A stretch of DNA of 64,000 bases. Source: Nocardia cyriacigeorgica NBRC 100375. GTDB taxonomy: Bacteria > Actinomycetota > Actinomycetes > Mycobacteriales > Mycobacteriaceae. The position numbers and the translations under genes are program-made. Location: contig NZ_BAFY01000074.1 of the NCBI RefSeq assembly GCF_000308555.1, positions 1 to 64,000 on the forward strand, in the 5' to 3' direction. The notes beneath the pieces are model-generated. The model was given only the letters and a program-made list of their open reading frames with translations. It was not told the DNA's origin and searched no databases. This document shows, in pieces, positions 16,949 to 27,985 of this stretch (position 1 is the stretch's first letter; each line of letters opens with the position of its first letter).

Positions 16949-17913
16949 CCGATCAGAAGACCTCCTCGCCGCGGCAACGGCCGTTTGCCCGGGTGTATCG
17001 CTCGGACGTGCGTGCGGCGCGCAGGCGGCTGGCCGGGCGGATCCGTCGCACACCGGTCTTCCACACCACCGTCTCCGGCCCGGGCGGGCCGGTGCCTGTC
17101 ACCCTCAAACTGGAGCACCTGCAGCACGGCGGCACCTTCAAAGCGCGGGGCAGTTTCAACGCGCTGTTGGAATCGGGCGAGGGCACCGACCACGTCGTCA
17201 TCGCCTCCGGCGGTAATGCCGGAATCGCGGCAGCACTCGCCGCGGCGGCGCTGGGTAAGACGTGCACGGTCGTGGTTCCCGAGTCGGCGCCGCATACGAA
17301 GGTCGCCGCCATGTGGTCCTACGGTGCCGAGGTGCTGTGGCACGGCACCACTTATGCCGAGGCGTATGGCTATGCGAGCGAGCTGGCGATCGAGCGCGGC
17401 GCCCTGCAACTGCACGCCTACGACCTGCCCGCCGTCGTGACCGGCGCCGGTGTGGTCGGGCTCGAAATCGAAGAGCAGGTCCGTGGCCGTCCGCCGGTGC
17501 TGGTCGCGGTCGGCGGGGGTGGCCTGGTCGCCGGTATCGCCGCCGCGCTCGGACGCAGGCAGCGAGTGATCGGGGTGGAGCCGGAAGGGGTGCCGACGCT
17601 GCATGCGGCCGTGGCCGCGGGGCGCCCGGTCGAGGTCGAGGTCTCCAGCATCGCGGCCGATGCGCTCGGCGCCTCGCGGATCGGCGATATCGCCTTCGAT
17701 ATCGCCCGCCGCTATGACGTGGGATCGGTGCTGGTCACCGATGATGCCATCGCGGACGCGCGGGAATACCTGTGGCGGGAATTCCGGCTGGTGGTCGAGC
17801 TCGCGGGCGCGACCGCGCTGGCCGCGATCCGCAGTGGGGTGTACGTGCCGGCGGCGGGGGAGCGCCCAGTGGTGGTGCTCTGCGGGGCCAATACCGATCT
17901 GACCACGTTCTAG
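16945..17913 (+). CDS. PLP-dependent serine/threonine dehydratase-like enzyme
   Basis: A 322-residue fold-type II PLP enzyme. The cofactor Lys is in GGTFKARGSFN (about residue 66), the substrate loop is ASGGNAGIAAA (in place of SSGNHA/SGGNHG), and the phosphate-binding glycine run is VAVGGGGLVAG. No ACT domain follows. Family members deaminate Ser/Thr or racemise Ser; the serine dehydratase-like label is from the family and not proved. Its ATG overlaps the CtaG fusion stop (ATGA), so they are translationally coupled although no functional link is obvious. Confidence 0.87.
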   Translation: MTDQKTSSPRQRPFARVYRSDVRAARRRLAGRIRRTPVFHTTVSGPGGPVPVTLKLEHLQHGGTFKARGSFNALLESGEGTDHVVIASGGNAGIAAALAAAALGKTCTVVVPESAPHTKVAAMWSYGAEVLWHGTTYAEAYGYASELAIERGALQLHAYDLPAVVTGAGVVGLEIEEQVRGRPPVLVAVGGGGLVAGIAAALGRRQRVIGVEPEGVPTLHAAVAAGRPVEVEVSSIAADALGASRIGDIAFDIARRYDVGSVLVTDDAIADAREYLWREFRLVVELAGATALAAIRSGVYVPAAGERPVVVLCGANTDLTTF

Positions 17914-18008
17914 GCCGGTCCCGAGAGCGCTCGGCTCATCGCTTCCTCGGCCCGCGGCCCGGCGTGCGTCCGCTGATGCGGAACGTCGGCTGCTCACAGC
18001 ACTGAGGG

Positions 18009-18017
18009 TTATCCACA
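18009..18017 (+). promoter_or_regulatory. Perfect DnaA-box consensus, isolated
   Basis: TTATCCACA, exactly the DnaA-box consensus, about 170 bases before the SSB-like gene. A single copy is not an origin, but it could let DnaA influence this gene. Chance occurrence cannot be excluded. Confidence 0.35.
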
Positions 18018-18189
18018 AGTGCCGGTTCCGGTCTGTCGCCGGAGCCGATTCGGGCGCATGCTGGAGATGTTGCTCGCGGTGGTCATCCGCCATCGGGGGC
18101 CGGCGGCGAGCGCTCACCGGTCCGTCGGGCGAGCAACAAGCAACCGGCACAGTGTCGGCCGTCCGGGGAGTCGATGAAGGGGTGGACGA

Positions 18190-18705
18190 ATGTACGAGGC
18201 GATATCGACGGTGGTGGGGACCGTGGTCACACAGCCGGTCACCAGGGAACTGCCGGGTGGGGAACAGGTGCTGACCTTCCGGATGGCGAGCACCTCACGC
18301 AGGCTCGACCGCGGCTCCGGCGAATGGGTGGACAACGGGACGTTGTTCCTGACCGTGAGCTGCTGGCGCAAGCTGGTCGCGGGCGTGGACGCGTCCATCG
18401 GCCGCGGCGATCCGATCATCGCCTACGGCCAGCTGCGGACCAATGAATACCGCACCCGAGACGGCATCGACCGGCGCGATCTGGAAATGCGGGCCAGCGC
18501 CATCGGCCCGGATCTGTCCAGGTGCACAGCGGTGGTCCACCGCTGGCGGCAGGCCGCGAATGCCGAGGAGGCCGGTATGGGGAATACTGCTGGACACTCA
18601 GGCGCTGATGGTCGAGAGCACGGGGGCGACGGGCAGCGGGTGGACGCGGAGAGCTCCGCGCAGGCACCGCCCCGGACTCCCGACCACGAACCCGTCGACG
18701 CCTGA
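18190..18705 (+). CDS. Single-stranded DNA-binding protein (SSB-like paralogue)
   Basis: A 171-residue protein with an N-terminal OB-fold typical of SSB (STVVGTVVTQPVTRELPGGEQVLTFRMAST, WVDNGTLFLTVSCWRKLVAGVDASIGRGDPIIAYGQLRTNEYRTRDGIDRRDLEMRA) to about residue 112. A polar, low-complexity tail follows. The tail ends DHEPVDA rather than the acidic-hydrophobic DDDIPF-type tip through which housekeeping SSB recruits partners, so this is probably an auxiliary paralogue. The order SSB-EttA-gdh matches the mycobacterial arrangement I recall (Rv2478c-Rv2477c-Rv2476c). Confidence 0.88.
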   Translation: MYEAISTVVGTVVTQPVTRELPGGEQVLTFRMASTSRRLDRGSGEWVDNGTLFLTVSCWRKLVAGVDASIGRGDPIIAYGQLRTNEYRTRDGIDRRDLEMRASAIGPDLSRCTAVVHRWRQAANAEEAGMGNTAGHSGADGREHGGDGQRVDAESSAQAPPRTPDHEPVDA

Positions 18706-18777
18706 CGCGCCCGCGCGCCGAGCACGGGCGCTGGCTCTGCTTCGATCCATCATTCCTCGCACCGATAGGCTTTGCTC

Positions 18778-20454
<1,677 letters not shown>

Positions 20455-20551
20455 CCGCAAAGCTTGTGCCCACCGGTCCCGGGTGCGGGACTAGTGTCGA
20501 GACCGGCGTCACTTTGTTGCGGACCGAATCCGAGGGAGTTGGCGAAAAAAA

Positions 20552-23500
20552 ATGACGGTCTCGTCGGAATTGTCCGGTGCGGCGTGGGTCGCGGGGTTGC
20601 CGCAACCATTGCGCGGCGACCTCGCCGCCCTGGAAGAGGCATACTTCCGTCACGTCGACGCGGGCGATGTGGACTGTGTGATCACCGGGATCACCCAGAT
20701 CTTCCGAAGGCATCTGGAACTGGCGATGACGCGGAGTCCGGGCCGGGCCCTGGTCCGGGTGTATCACCCCGACGACGGGTCCGGTCTCGGTGCCGCGGTT
20801 CAGGTGGTCACCGATGACATGCCCTTGCTGGTGGAGTCGATCACCTCGTCGCTGAGCCGCATGGGCGTCAGCGTCAGCGAGGTGATCCACCCGATCTTCG
20901 AGGTCGAACGCGACGCCGAGGGCCGACTGATCGACGCCAAACCGCATGAGGTGGATGCCAACGGCGAACCTGGTCTGCGGGAGAGCTGGATGCATCTGCA
21001 ATTGCATCCGTCCACCAGCCGGGCCGTCCTCGACCGGGTCGAGGCGTCGATGCCTGCGGTGGTGGACGACGTGCGTCAGGTGATCGGCGATACCTCCGCG
21101 ATCCGGGCGGCGCAGAGCACGCTGGCCGATGAACTCGATCGGGCAGCGGCCGCCGGGGACGCGCCGTTTCCGGCGATCGACCTGACCGACTGCGCAAACC
21201 TGTTGCGCTGGTTGGCCAGTGGGCATTTCACCGTGCTCGGCTACGCCCGCTACCGCAAGGTCGCCACCGATGACGCCCGCCCGGAGGTCGTGCCGGATTC
21301 GTGCCTCGGCGTGCTGCGTCCGGGCGTCGGCACCGATTTCGACGTCCCGGTCATCCCCGGGGAGCAGCCGCTGCTCATGCTCACCCAGGGCCTCGTGCCT
21401 GCCACCGTGCACAGGTCGGTGTATCCGTACTTCGTCGGCGTGGCCGATCTCGGCGCGGGTGGCGAGGCGGTCGGGCAGCATTTGTTCATCGGCGTCTTCA
21501 CGGTGACCGCCGTGCACGAGAACGTGCTCGACATCCCGGTGATCTCGCGGCGGGTGCGGTCGGCGATCGAGGACAGCGGCTTCGATCTGGATTCGTTCTC
21601 CGGGCAGGGGATGCTCGAGGTCATCCAATCGTTTCCGCGCACGGAACTGTTCTCCTCCGATACCGAGACACTGCGACGCACCGCGACCGCGGTATTGAAC
21701 GTCAGGCTGCGCAGACAGGTGCGGTTGTTCATGCGTGCCGACGGCTTCGGCCGATTCGTCGCGTGCATGGTGTATCTGCCGCGCGACCGCTACACCACCG
21801 CGGTGCGGCTGGAGATGCAGGAGATCCTGGTCCGGGAATTGGGCGGTGTGTCGATCGACTACTCGGCGCGGGTGAGCGAAAGTGAGCTCGCCAGTGTGTA
21901 TTTCACCGTTCGTATGCCCGAGGCCGAGGCCGGCGCGCAGGGGCGGCTGCCCGAGTCGGCGGATACCTCCGAAGAGAACAGGCTGCGGATTCAGCGGCTG
22001 CTCGATGCGGCCAGCCACACCTGGGACGATCACCTCGACGATGCGGTCAGCACGTCGACCGTGCTCGACCCGAGCGTGGTCGACCGCTACGCCGACGCCT
22101 TCCCTGAGGGCTACAAGCAGGATTTCGAACCCGCACGAGCACTGGCCGACATCGCGCGCCTGGAGCACCTCACCGAAGGTGACATAGACCAGCATCTGTA
22201 TCGCCAGCCCGATGCCGCGCCGGGCGCATGGCGATTCAGCCTGTACATCGGAGGTACCGGCGTCTCGCTGAGTCAGGTGCTGCCCGTTCTGCAAAGCCTC
22301 GGTGTGGAGGTGGTGGACGAACGCCCGTACCAGATCCAGCTCGACACGGCGACCGGCGCGGCCGGCGGCGAACGCTGGATCTACGACTTCGGCCTGCTGG
22401 CCCGGCCGGAGCTGCTGCGCAGCGCGCTCGATGCGGATCTCGACGCCGAACTGCTGGAATCGGCCGCACGTTCCGACGCGGTCGACGCCGAGGCCGGCGG
22501 CTTGCGCGCGCGCTTCGTGGAAGCCTTCGCCGCGGTGTGGTACGGCCGTGCCGAAGCAGATGGGTTGAACGAGCTGGTGCTGCGCGCCCGGATGCCGTGG
22601 CGCGAGGTGTCGATTCTGCGTACCTACGCCAGGTACCTGCAGCAGGCCGGTTTCCCCTACAGCCAGACCAATATCGCCCGCGTTCTGCTCAACTACCCGG
22701 AGGCGGCGCGGCTGTTCACCGAGCTGTTCGCGGCGAAGTTCGATCCCGATACCCACTCCACCGAGCGGGCCGCGGAGCTGGAGACGCAGGTGCGCGCCCG
22801 GATCGACCAGGTGGTGAGCCTGGATGCCGACCGCATCCTGCGCGCCATCCTCGGCTTGATCTCGGCGACACTGCGCACCAATTACTACGTCACCGACGAC
22901 GAGGGCCGAGCCCGCGACTATATCTCGATGAAGGTAGAACCGCGCGAGATCGCCGAATTGCCCAAGCCCCGGCCACAATTCGAGATTTTCGTGTATTCGC
23001 CGCGGGTGGAGGGTGTGCATCTGCGGTTCGGTGCGGTGGCGCGTGGTGGTTTGCGGTGGTCGGATCGGCTGGAGGATTTCCGGACCGAGATTCTGGGTCT
23101 GGTGAAGGCGCAGGCGGTGAAGAACGCGGTCATTGTGCCTGTCGGTGCGAAGGGTGGTTTCGTGGTGAAGCAGCCGCCCGCTGCCACGGGTGACGCGGGT
23201 GCCGATCGCCAGGCCATGATGGCCGAGGGCGTGGCCTGCTACCGGACGTTCATATCCGGCCTGCTCGACGTGACCGACAATGTCGACCTCGCGACCGGTG
23301 CGGTGCTGCCGCCCGCGCGTGTGGTGCGCCGCGACGGCGACGACACCTACCTTGTCGTCGCCGCCGACAAGGGCACGGCCACGTTCTCCGATGTTGCCAA
23401 CGATGTGGCCAAGAGGTACGGCTTCTGGCTGGGTGACGCCTTCGCCTCCGGCGGGTCCGCGGGATACGACCACAAGGCCATGGGCATCACGGCCAAAGGG

Positions 23501-25486
23501 GCTTGGGAGAGCGTCAAACGCCACTTCCAGGAGATGGGGATCGATACCCAGACCCAGGATTTCACGGTGGTGGGTATCGGTGATATGTCCGGTGATGTGT
23601 TCGGTAACGGGATGTTGTTGTCGGAGCACATTCGGTTGGTGGCGGCGTTCGACCACCGGCATATCTTCTTGGATCCGAATCCGGATGCTGCGTCCTCGTT
23701 TGCCGAGCGTAGGCGGATGTTCGAGTTGCCGCGGTCGTCGTGGGCCGATTACGACAAGACGCTGATCAGCGAGGGCGGCGGGGTCTGGGATCGCACGGTG
23801 AAGTCGGTGCCGATCAGCCCGCAAGCCCGGCAAGCGCTCGGCCTGGCCGACGAGGTGACGGCGCTGTCGCCGCCCGAACTGGTGCGCGCTATCCTGCTCG
23901 CGCCGGTACAGCTGCTCTGGAACGGCGGGATCGGCACCTATATCAAGGCGAGCACCGAATCCAACGCCGATGTGGGAGACAAGTCCAACGACGCGGTCCG
24001 CGTCGACGGAAACCAGTTGCGGGTCAACGTCATCGGCGAGGGCGGCAATCTCGGCGCCACCGCGCTCGGGCGGATCGAGTTCTGCCGCAACGGCGGAAAG
24101 ATGAACACCGACGCCCTCGACAACTCCGCGGGTGTGGACTGCTCCGACCACGAGGTCAATATCAAGGTGCTGCTCGACGGCGTCGTGAGCGCCGGGCTGC
24201 TGCCGCACTCCGAGCGCAACCCGCTGCTGGCCTCGATGACCGACGAGGTCGCCCAGATGGTGTTGCGTGACAACGTCTCCCAGAACTTCCTGATGGGCCT
24301 GTCACGCTCGGACGCACCGCGCATGCTGAATGTGCACCGCCGGGTGATCGACGATCTGGAGCAGCGCCGCGGGCTCGACCGTGAGCTCGAAGCCCTGCCG
24401 TCGGAACCGGAGATGAAGCGCAGGCACGAGGAAGGCACCGGCCTGACCTCGCCGGAGCTGGCCAACCTGCTGGCGCACGTGAAGCTCGCACTCAAGGCGG
24501 ATCTGCTCGACTCGGACCTGCCCGACATGGCGTATTTCGCCACCCGGCTGCCCGAATATTTCCCGACGCCGCTGCGGGGACGCTTCGGCGCCGCGATCAA
24601 GAAGCATCGGCTGCGGCGGGAAATCCTCACCACCATGATCGTCAACGAGGTCGTCGACTGCGGCGGAATCACCTACGCCCATCGGCTCAACGAAGAGGTC
24701 GGCGCCTCCGCGAGCGATTCGGTACGCGCGTTCACGGCCGTCACCGAGATCTTCGGACTGCATGACATCTGGGCCAGGATCCGCACCGCCGACACCTCTG
24801 TCGCGATCCGCGACGAACTCGAGCTGGAAACCAAACGCACCCTGGACCGGGCCTCGCGCTGGCTGCTCACCAACCGTCCGCAGCCCATCGCGGTCGGCGC
24901 CGAGGTCAACCGCTACAGCCGAGGCGTTCGCGAACTCGCCCCCAAGGTGCACGGCTGGCTGCGCGGCCACCACGTGACGTCGCTGACCGATCAGAGCGCG
25001 GAACTGATCGCCCGTGGGGCGCCCACCGACCTCGCGACCGAGGTCTACGGGCTGCTGAATCTGTTCCCGCTGCTCGATGTGATCGATATCGCCGATATCA
25101 CCGATCGCACCGGCGACGAGGTGGGTGCGCTGTATTACGCGCTCAACGAGCACCTGAAGATCGATTGGCTGCTCGAGGCCGTCAGCCACCTGGAACGCGG
25201 CGATCGCTGGCATGCGCTGGCCCGGCTCGCGCTGCGTGACGACATGTACAGCTCGCTGCGCTCGCTCACCCTCGATGTGCTCTCCGGCGGCGACCCGGAA
25301 GAGACCGCGGACGAAAAGATTGCATACTGGGAGTCGAAGAACCAGTCTCGGCTCGGGCGTGCCCGGTCCGCGCTGTCGGAGTTGTTCGAGTCCGGCACCC
25401 ACGACCTGGCCACGCTGTCGGTCGCCGCGCGGCAGGTGCGCAGCATGGTGAGTGGGGCGGGCACCCAGTCGGAGGTATCACGGTGA
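20552..25486 (+). CDS. gdh: NAD-specific glutamate dehydrogenase, large (180-kDa) class
   Basis: A 1644-residue enzyme that oxidatively deaminates glutamate to 2-oxoglutarate with NAD. Length and order match the GDH_180 class: a long N-terminal region with ACT-like folds, a catalytic core around residues 825-1150 (ARGGLRWSDRLEDFRTEILGLVKAQAVKNAVIVPVGAKGGFVVK, then GIGDMSGDVFGNGMLLS), and a helical C-terminal region. In mycobacteria this enzyme is inhibited by GarA, but garA is not in this window. The ATG sits in a run of eight A, with GAGGGAG 13 bases upstream, an unusually long spacing. Two patches (about 22984-23166 and 23562-23750) use T/G-ending codons unlike the rest. Confidence 0.96.
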   Translation: MTVSSELSGAAWVAGLPQPLRGDLAALEEAYFRHVDAGDVDCVITGITQIFRRHLELAMTRSPGRALVRVYHPDDGSGLGAAVQVVTDDMPLLVESITSSLSRMGVSVSEVIHPIFEVERDAEGRLIDAKPHEVDANGEPGLRESWMHLQLHPSTSRAVLDRVEASMPAVVDDVRQVIGDTSAIRAAQSTLADELDRAAAAGDAPFPAIDLTDCANLLRWLASGHFTVLGYARYRKVATDDARPEVVPDSCLGVLRPGVGTDFDVPVIPGEQPLLMLTQGLVPATVHRSVYPYFVGVADLGAGGEAVGQHLFIGVFTVTAVHENVLDIPVISRRVRSAIEDSGFDLDSFSGQGMLEVIQSFPRTELFSSDTETLRRTATAVLNVRLRRQVRLFMRADGFGRFVACMVYLPRDRYTTAVRLEMQEILVRELGGVSIDYSARVSESELASVYFTVRMPEAEAGAQGRLPESADTSEENRLRIQRLLDAASHTWDDHLDDAVSTSTVLDPSVVDRYADAFPEGYKQDFEPARALADIARLEHLTEGDIDQHLYRQPDAAPGAWRFSLYIGGTGVSLSQVLPVLQSLGVEVVDERPYQIQLDTATGAAGGERWIYDFGLLARPELLRSALDADLDAELLESAARSDAVDAEAGGLRARFVEAFAAVWYGRAEADGLNELVLRARMPWREVSILRTYARYLQQAGFPYSQTNIARVLLNYPEAARLFTELFAAKFDPDTHSTERAAELETQVRARIDQVVSLDADRILRAILGLISATLRTNYYVTDDEGRARDYISMKVEPREIAELPKPRPQFEIFVYSPRVEGVHLRFGAVARGGLRWSDRLEDFRTEILGLVKAQAVKNAVIVPVGAKGGFVVKQPPAATGDAGADRQAMMAEGVACYRTFISGLLDVTDNVDLATGAVLPPARVVRRDGDDTYLVVAADKGTATFSDVANDVAKRYGFWLGDAFASGGSAGYDHKAMGITAKGAWESVKRHFQEMGIDTQTQDFTVVGIGDMSGDVFGNGMLLSEHIRLVAAFDHRHIFLDPNPDAASSFAERRRMFELPRSSWADYDKTLISEGGGVWDRTVKSVPISPQARQALGLADEVTALSPPELVRAILLAPVQLLWNGGIGTYIKASTESNADVGDKSNDAVRVDGNQLRVNVIGEGGNLGATALGRIEFCRNGGKMNTDALDNSAGVDCSDHEVNIKVLLDGVVSAGLLPHSERNPLLASMTDEVAQMVLRDNVSQNFLMGLSRSDAPRMLNVHRRVIDDLEQRRGLDRELEALPSEPEMKRRHEEGTGLTSPELANLLAHVKLALKADLLDSDLPDMAYFATRLPEYFPTPLRGRFGAAIKKHRLRREILTTMIVNEVVDCGGITYAHRLNEEVGASASDSVRAFTAVTEIFGLHDIWARIRTADTSVAIRDELELETKRTLDRASRWLLTNRPQPIAVGAEVNRYSRGVRELAPKVHGWLRGHHVTSLTDQSAELIARGAPTDLATEVYGLLNLFPLLDVIDIADITDRTGDEVGALYYALNEHLKIDWLLEAVSHLERGDRWHALARLALRDDMYSSLRSLTLDVLSGGDPEETADEKIAYWESKNQSRLGRARSALSELFESGTHDLATLSVAARQVRSMVSGAGTQSEVSR

Positions 25487-25956
25487 CGAGTGTCGGATCG
25501 CTGAACGGCAATCCGAAGGCGCAGGGCACGCTTGTCCTGCCCAAGCGCTTCCATGCCAAGGTCGACATCCGATGGTCGGATATGGACGCGTTCCAACACG
25601 TCAACCACGCCCGGATGGTGACGCTGCTGGAGGAGGCGCGGATCCCGTGGCTGTTCGAAGACGATCGCCCCACCGCCGCCCTGCGCCAGGGGTGTGTCCT
25701 GGCCGACCTGCATGTCCGCTACCGCGGGCAGCTGCGGCACGAGGACACCCCGCTCGACATCGCCATGTGGATCGAGCAGCTGCGCGCGGTCGACTTCACC
25801 GTGGCCTACGAGGTGCGCGCCGCCGGCGCCGCCCCCGACTCGCCGCCGGCGGTGGTCGCATCCACCCAGCTCGCCGCCTTCGACATGGATACTCAGCGGT
25901 TGCGCAGGCTGACCCCTGATGAGCGCGACTACCTCGCGGAATGGATGAGTGAGTGA
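25483..25956 (+). CDS. Acyl-CoA thioesterase, 4HBT hotdog family
   Basis: A 157-residue hotdog protein: RWSDMDAFQHVNHARMVTLLEEARIPWLF is the 4-hydroxybenzoyl-CoA thioesterase motif with the catalytic Asp (SDMDAFQHVNH). Such enzymes cleave acyl-CoA thioesters in the cytoplasm. The GTG start overlaps the gdh stop by four bases, so translation is coupled. In mycobacteria the neighbour of gdh (Rv2475c) is also a thioesterase-like gene. Confidence 0.9.
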   Translation: MTSVGSLNGNPKAQGTLVLPKRFHAKVDIRWSDMDAFQHVNHARMVTLLEEARIPWLFEDDRPTAALRQGCVLADLHVRYRGQLRHEDTPLDIAMWIEQLRAVDFTVAYEVRAAGAAPDSPPAVVASTQLAAFDMDTQRLRRLTPDERDYLAEWMSE

Positions 25957-25983
25957 CCGGCGCGCGGTGATCGTCGGTCTGTG

Positions 25984-26649
25984 ATGTCCGAACAACGAGT
26001 CTTGTACGTCGCCGATCCGGCCGAACGGGAGAATCTCGCAACCTTCCTCGGCCGCGCCCTCCGGCTGGATCCGGCCGTGGTCGTGCGGCTGCGGCGCCGG
26101 GGGGAGCGGTGGGTGTCGGCGTGGGTGGCGACGGGCTTCGAGGCGCTCGCGGTGCGGACCGTGGTCGCCGAACTTGGCGTCGACGATGTCACCGTCGGCG
26201 CCGATGTGGTGCTGGCCGGGCTGTCCTCCGGCAGCCCGATCGACCTCGGCTACTCGATGGATTCGGCGTGGCGTGGCGCCCTGCCACCGGACAGCGGCTT
26301 CGCCCACATCGACGATGTGCCGGCCCGAACCCTCGTCGAACTCGCCGAGCAGGGTGCCGACCTCGCCAAGGAGCACGGCTCCGGGCACGGCCCGCCCGCC
26401 GCTCTGCTGGACCAGACGGTGCTGACCGTGACCGGTGGTGCGGTGCAGGTGCAGGTGCCGATGCGCGTCGTCTTCGCCCTCACCGCCATGGACTTCATCC
26501 CGCACTCGGGTGATCGCGCCGATTCGCGACGGATCCCGCCTGCCGAGATCGTGCGGGTGCGCTCGAGCAATACGTGGCTGCGCCTGGACGCCCGTTACGG
26601 TTCGGTCGCCCGCCGTCTCGGTGGTGGTCTCCCACTCACGCCGCGTTGA
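25984..26649 (+). CDS. Conserved actinobacterial hypothetical protein
   Basis: A 221-residue soluble protein with no signal or membrane segment. Its N-terminus (MSEQRVLYVADPAERENLATFLGRALRLDPAVVVRLRRRGERWVSAWV) forms a compact alpha/beta unit, and the rest has GYSMDSAWRGALPPDSGFAHIDDVPARTLVELAEQG. I recognise the position (after gdh and thioesterase, like Rv2474c) but not a function. ATG at 25984 is chosen over the GTG three bases earlier. Confidence 0.75.
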   Translation: MSEQRVLYVADPAERENLATFLGRALRLDPAVVVRLRRRGERWVSAWVATGFEALAVRTVVAELGVDDVTVGADVVLAGLSSGSPIDLGYSMDSAWRGALPPDSGFAHIDDVPARTLVELAEQGADLAKEHGSGHGPPAALLDQTVLTVTGGAVQVQVPMRVVFALTAMDFIPHSGDRADSRRIPPAEIVRVRSSNTWLRLDARYGSVARRLGGGLPLTPR

Positions 26650-26802
26650 TCCGCGCCAGGGCCACTGTCCGGTCGTTGCGCGGTGCGTCGCGCAGAGCCT
26701 TCGCCCGGCGGCGTGGGCCGGGCCCGGGCCGCGTGCGCTCGACGCCCCGCGGCGCCTCCGTCGTCGCTGCTGGGCAGGCACTGACCGGGCAGGTGTGTGG
26801 GC

Positions 26803-27120
26803 TCAGGCGACGCCGACCGCGCGCAACAGCGCCGTGGTGGCCGCCGCCGCGACGATGACCACCAGCAGCGGGCACCGTCGCCACGCCAGCACTCCGCCGA
26901 CCAGGACGCCGACGGGCAGAGCCCACCCGAATTCGTCGCCGAACGGCAGCGCGGTGGTCGCCACCAGCGCCGCCAGCAAGATCACGGCACCGATCTCGAG
27001 CAGCCGGGCCGCCCGCGGGGGGAACCGGACCCGGGTGCGCAGCGCCGGCCCTGCCCAGCGGAGCAGGTAGGTGCCGATGGCCATGGTGAGCATGGCCGGA
27101 ACCAGCAGCGGCGAACTCAT
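26803..27120 (-). CDS. azlD: AzlD-family branched-chain amino acid export subunit
   Basis: A 105-residue membrane protein with four hydrophobic helices (LLVPAMLTMAIGTYLLRWAGPAL, LLEIGAVILLAALVATTALPF, WALPVGVLVGGVLAWR, LLVVIVAAAATTALLRAVGV). The conserved TYLLR and the small size identify the AzlD partner of AzlC. Together they form an exporter of branched-chain amino acids or analogues. The start codon overlaps the azlC stop (ATGA). The same frame upstream is shadow. Confidence 0.87.
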   Translation of the reverse strand: MSSPLLVPAMLTMAIGTYLLRWAGPALRTRVRFPPRAARLLEIGAVILLAALVATTALPFGDEFGWALPVGVLVGGVLAWRRCPLLVVIVAAAATTALLRAVGVA

Positions 27121-27785
27121 CACAACGCTCCCAGCGCGAAGATCAGCCCGGCCAGTGCGAGCAGGACCGGCAGGCCGGCCGGGACGAACGGGGTTGTGAG
27201 AACGGCTATTCCGGCGCCCACGCTCGCCGCCCGCAGGGTGGCCCGATCGCGCAGGGCGGGCAGGATCAGGGCGAGCAGGACCGCGGGAAAGACCGCGTCC
27301 AGGCCGAACGCCGCGGTGTCGGGCACGACGCTGCCGATGACGGCCCCGGCGAGCGCGCCGAGCGGCCAGCACAGCGCGATGCCGAGGCCGCACAGCCAGT
27401 AGGCGGAGCGCCGTCGTTCGAGGTCGCCGGGAGCCAGCGCGAACGCGACGCTCTCGTCGACCATCAGGTGCACGCCGAGCAGTCGCCGGACGCCGGAGCC
27501 GAACACGTCGGGCATCGACAAGCCGTACGGCAGGTGCCTGGCGTTGACGAGCAGACCGGCCGACGCCGCGGCGAGGGGTCCGGCACCCGCGGTGAGTATC
27601 CCGAAGAACAGGAATTCCGAACCCCCTGCCAGCACGGTCGACGCCAGAACCACCGGCATCCACATCGGGAATCCGGCTCCCACCACGGCCGCGCCGTAAG
27701 AAATGCCGATCATGGCGGCGGCCGCAGAGGTCGCCGCGACACTGGTTCGGGTGTCCCGATCCAGTGTTCGCCATAACGAACGCAT
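27120..27785 (-). CDS. azlC: AzlC-family branched-chain amino acid permease
   Basis: A 221-residue polytopic protein of the AzlC/YgaZ family: ISYGAAVVGAGFPMWMPVVLASTVLAGGSEFLFFGIL, then NARHLPYGLSM and HLMVDESVAFAL, both family hallmarks. It is the larger subunit of the AzlCD exporter. The ATG at 27785 is chosen because upstream sequence in this frame is not membrane-like. Divergent from an XRE-cupin regulator across 200 bases, the standard arrangement for this transporter. Confidence 0.9.
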   Translation of the reverse strand: MRSLWRTLDRDTRTSVAATSAAAAMIGISYGAAVVGAGFPMWMPVVLASTVLAGGSEFLFFGILTAGAGPLAAASAGLLVNARHLPYGLSMPDVFGSGVRRLLGVHLMVDESVAFALAPGDLERRRSAYWLCGLGIALCWPLGALAGAVIGSVVPDTAAFGLDAVFPAVLLALILPALRDRATLRAASVGAGIAVLTTPFVPAGLPVLLALAGLIFALGAL

Positions 27786-27788
27786 GTC

Positions 27789-27801
27789 GTTTATATTGAA
27801 C
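27789..27801. promoter_or_regulatory. AT-rich imperfect palindrome before azlC
   Basis: GTTTATATTGAAC, matching in 4 of 6 pairs, is a sharp AT-rich island in GC-rich DNA immediately before the azlC start. It is a candidate operator for the divergent XRE-cupin regulator; weak evidence. Confidence 0.35.
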
Positions 27802-27985
27802 GCGCGGAGAGGATCCGTCAACGCGATAATCCGGGCACTGCTCGTGGCATTCGGCGCACACGTGCGTGCATCGACCGACGATGACCGCGGTGTGCGAGCA
27901 CCGTGTGACACTTGGGTCCACTGGACCGCAGCACGGCTCCTGCCGCGAGGCGAGTCCGGGGAAAGCAACAACAAGGGAGTGCTCG

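Noticed and set aside
16831..18150. A 439-codon - strand frame over the dehydratase gene
   Set aside because: Low-complexity shadow; the PLP enzyme motifs are on the + strand.
25135..26781. A 548-codon - strand frame over the gdh end and thioesterase
   Set aside because: Antisense to three supported genes and without protein-like features.
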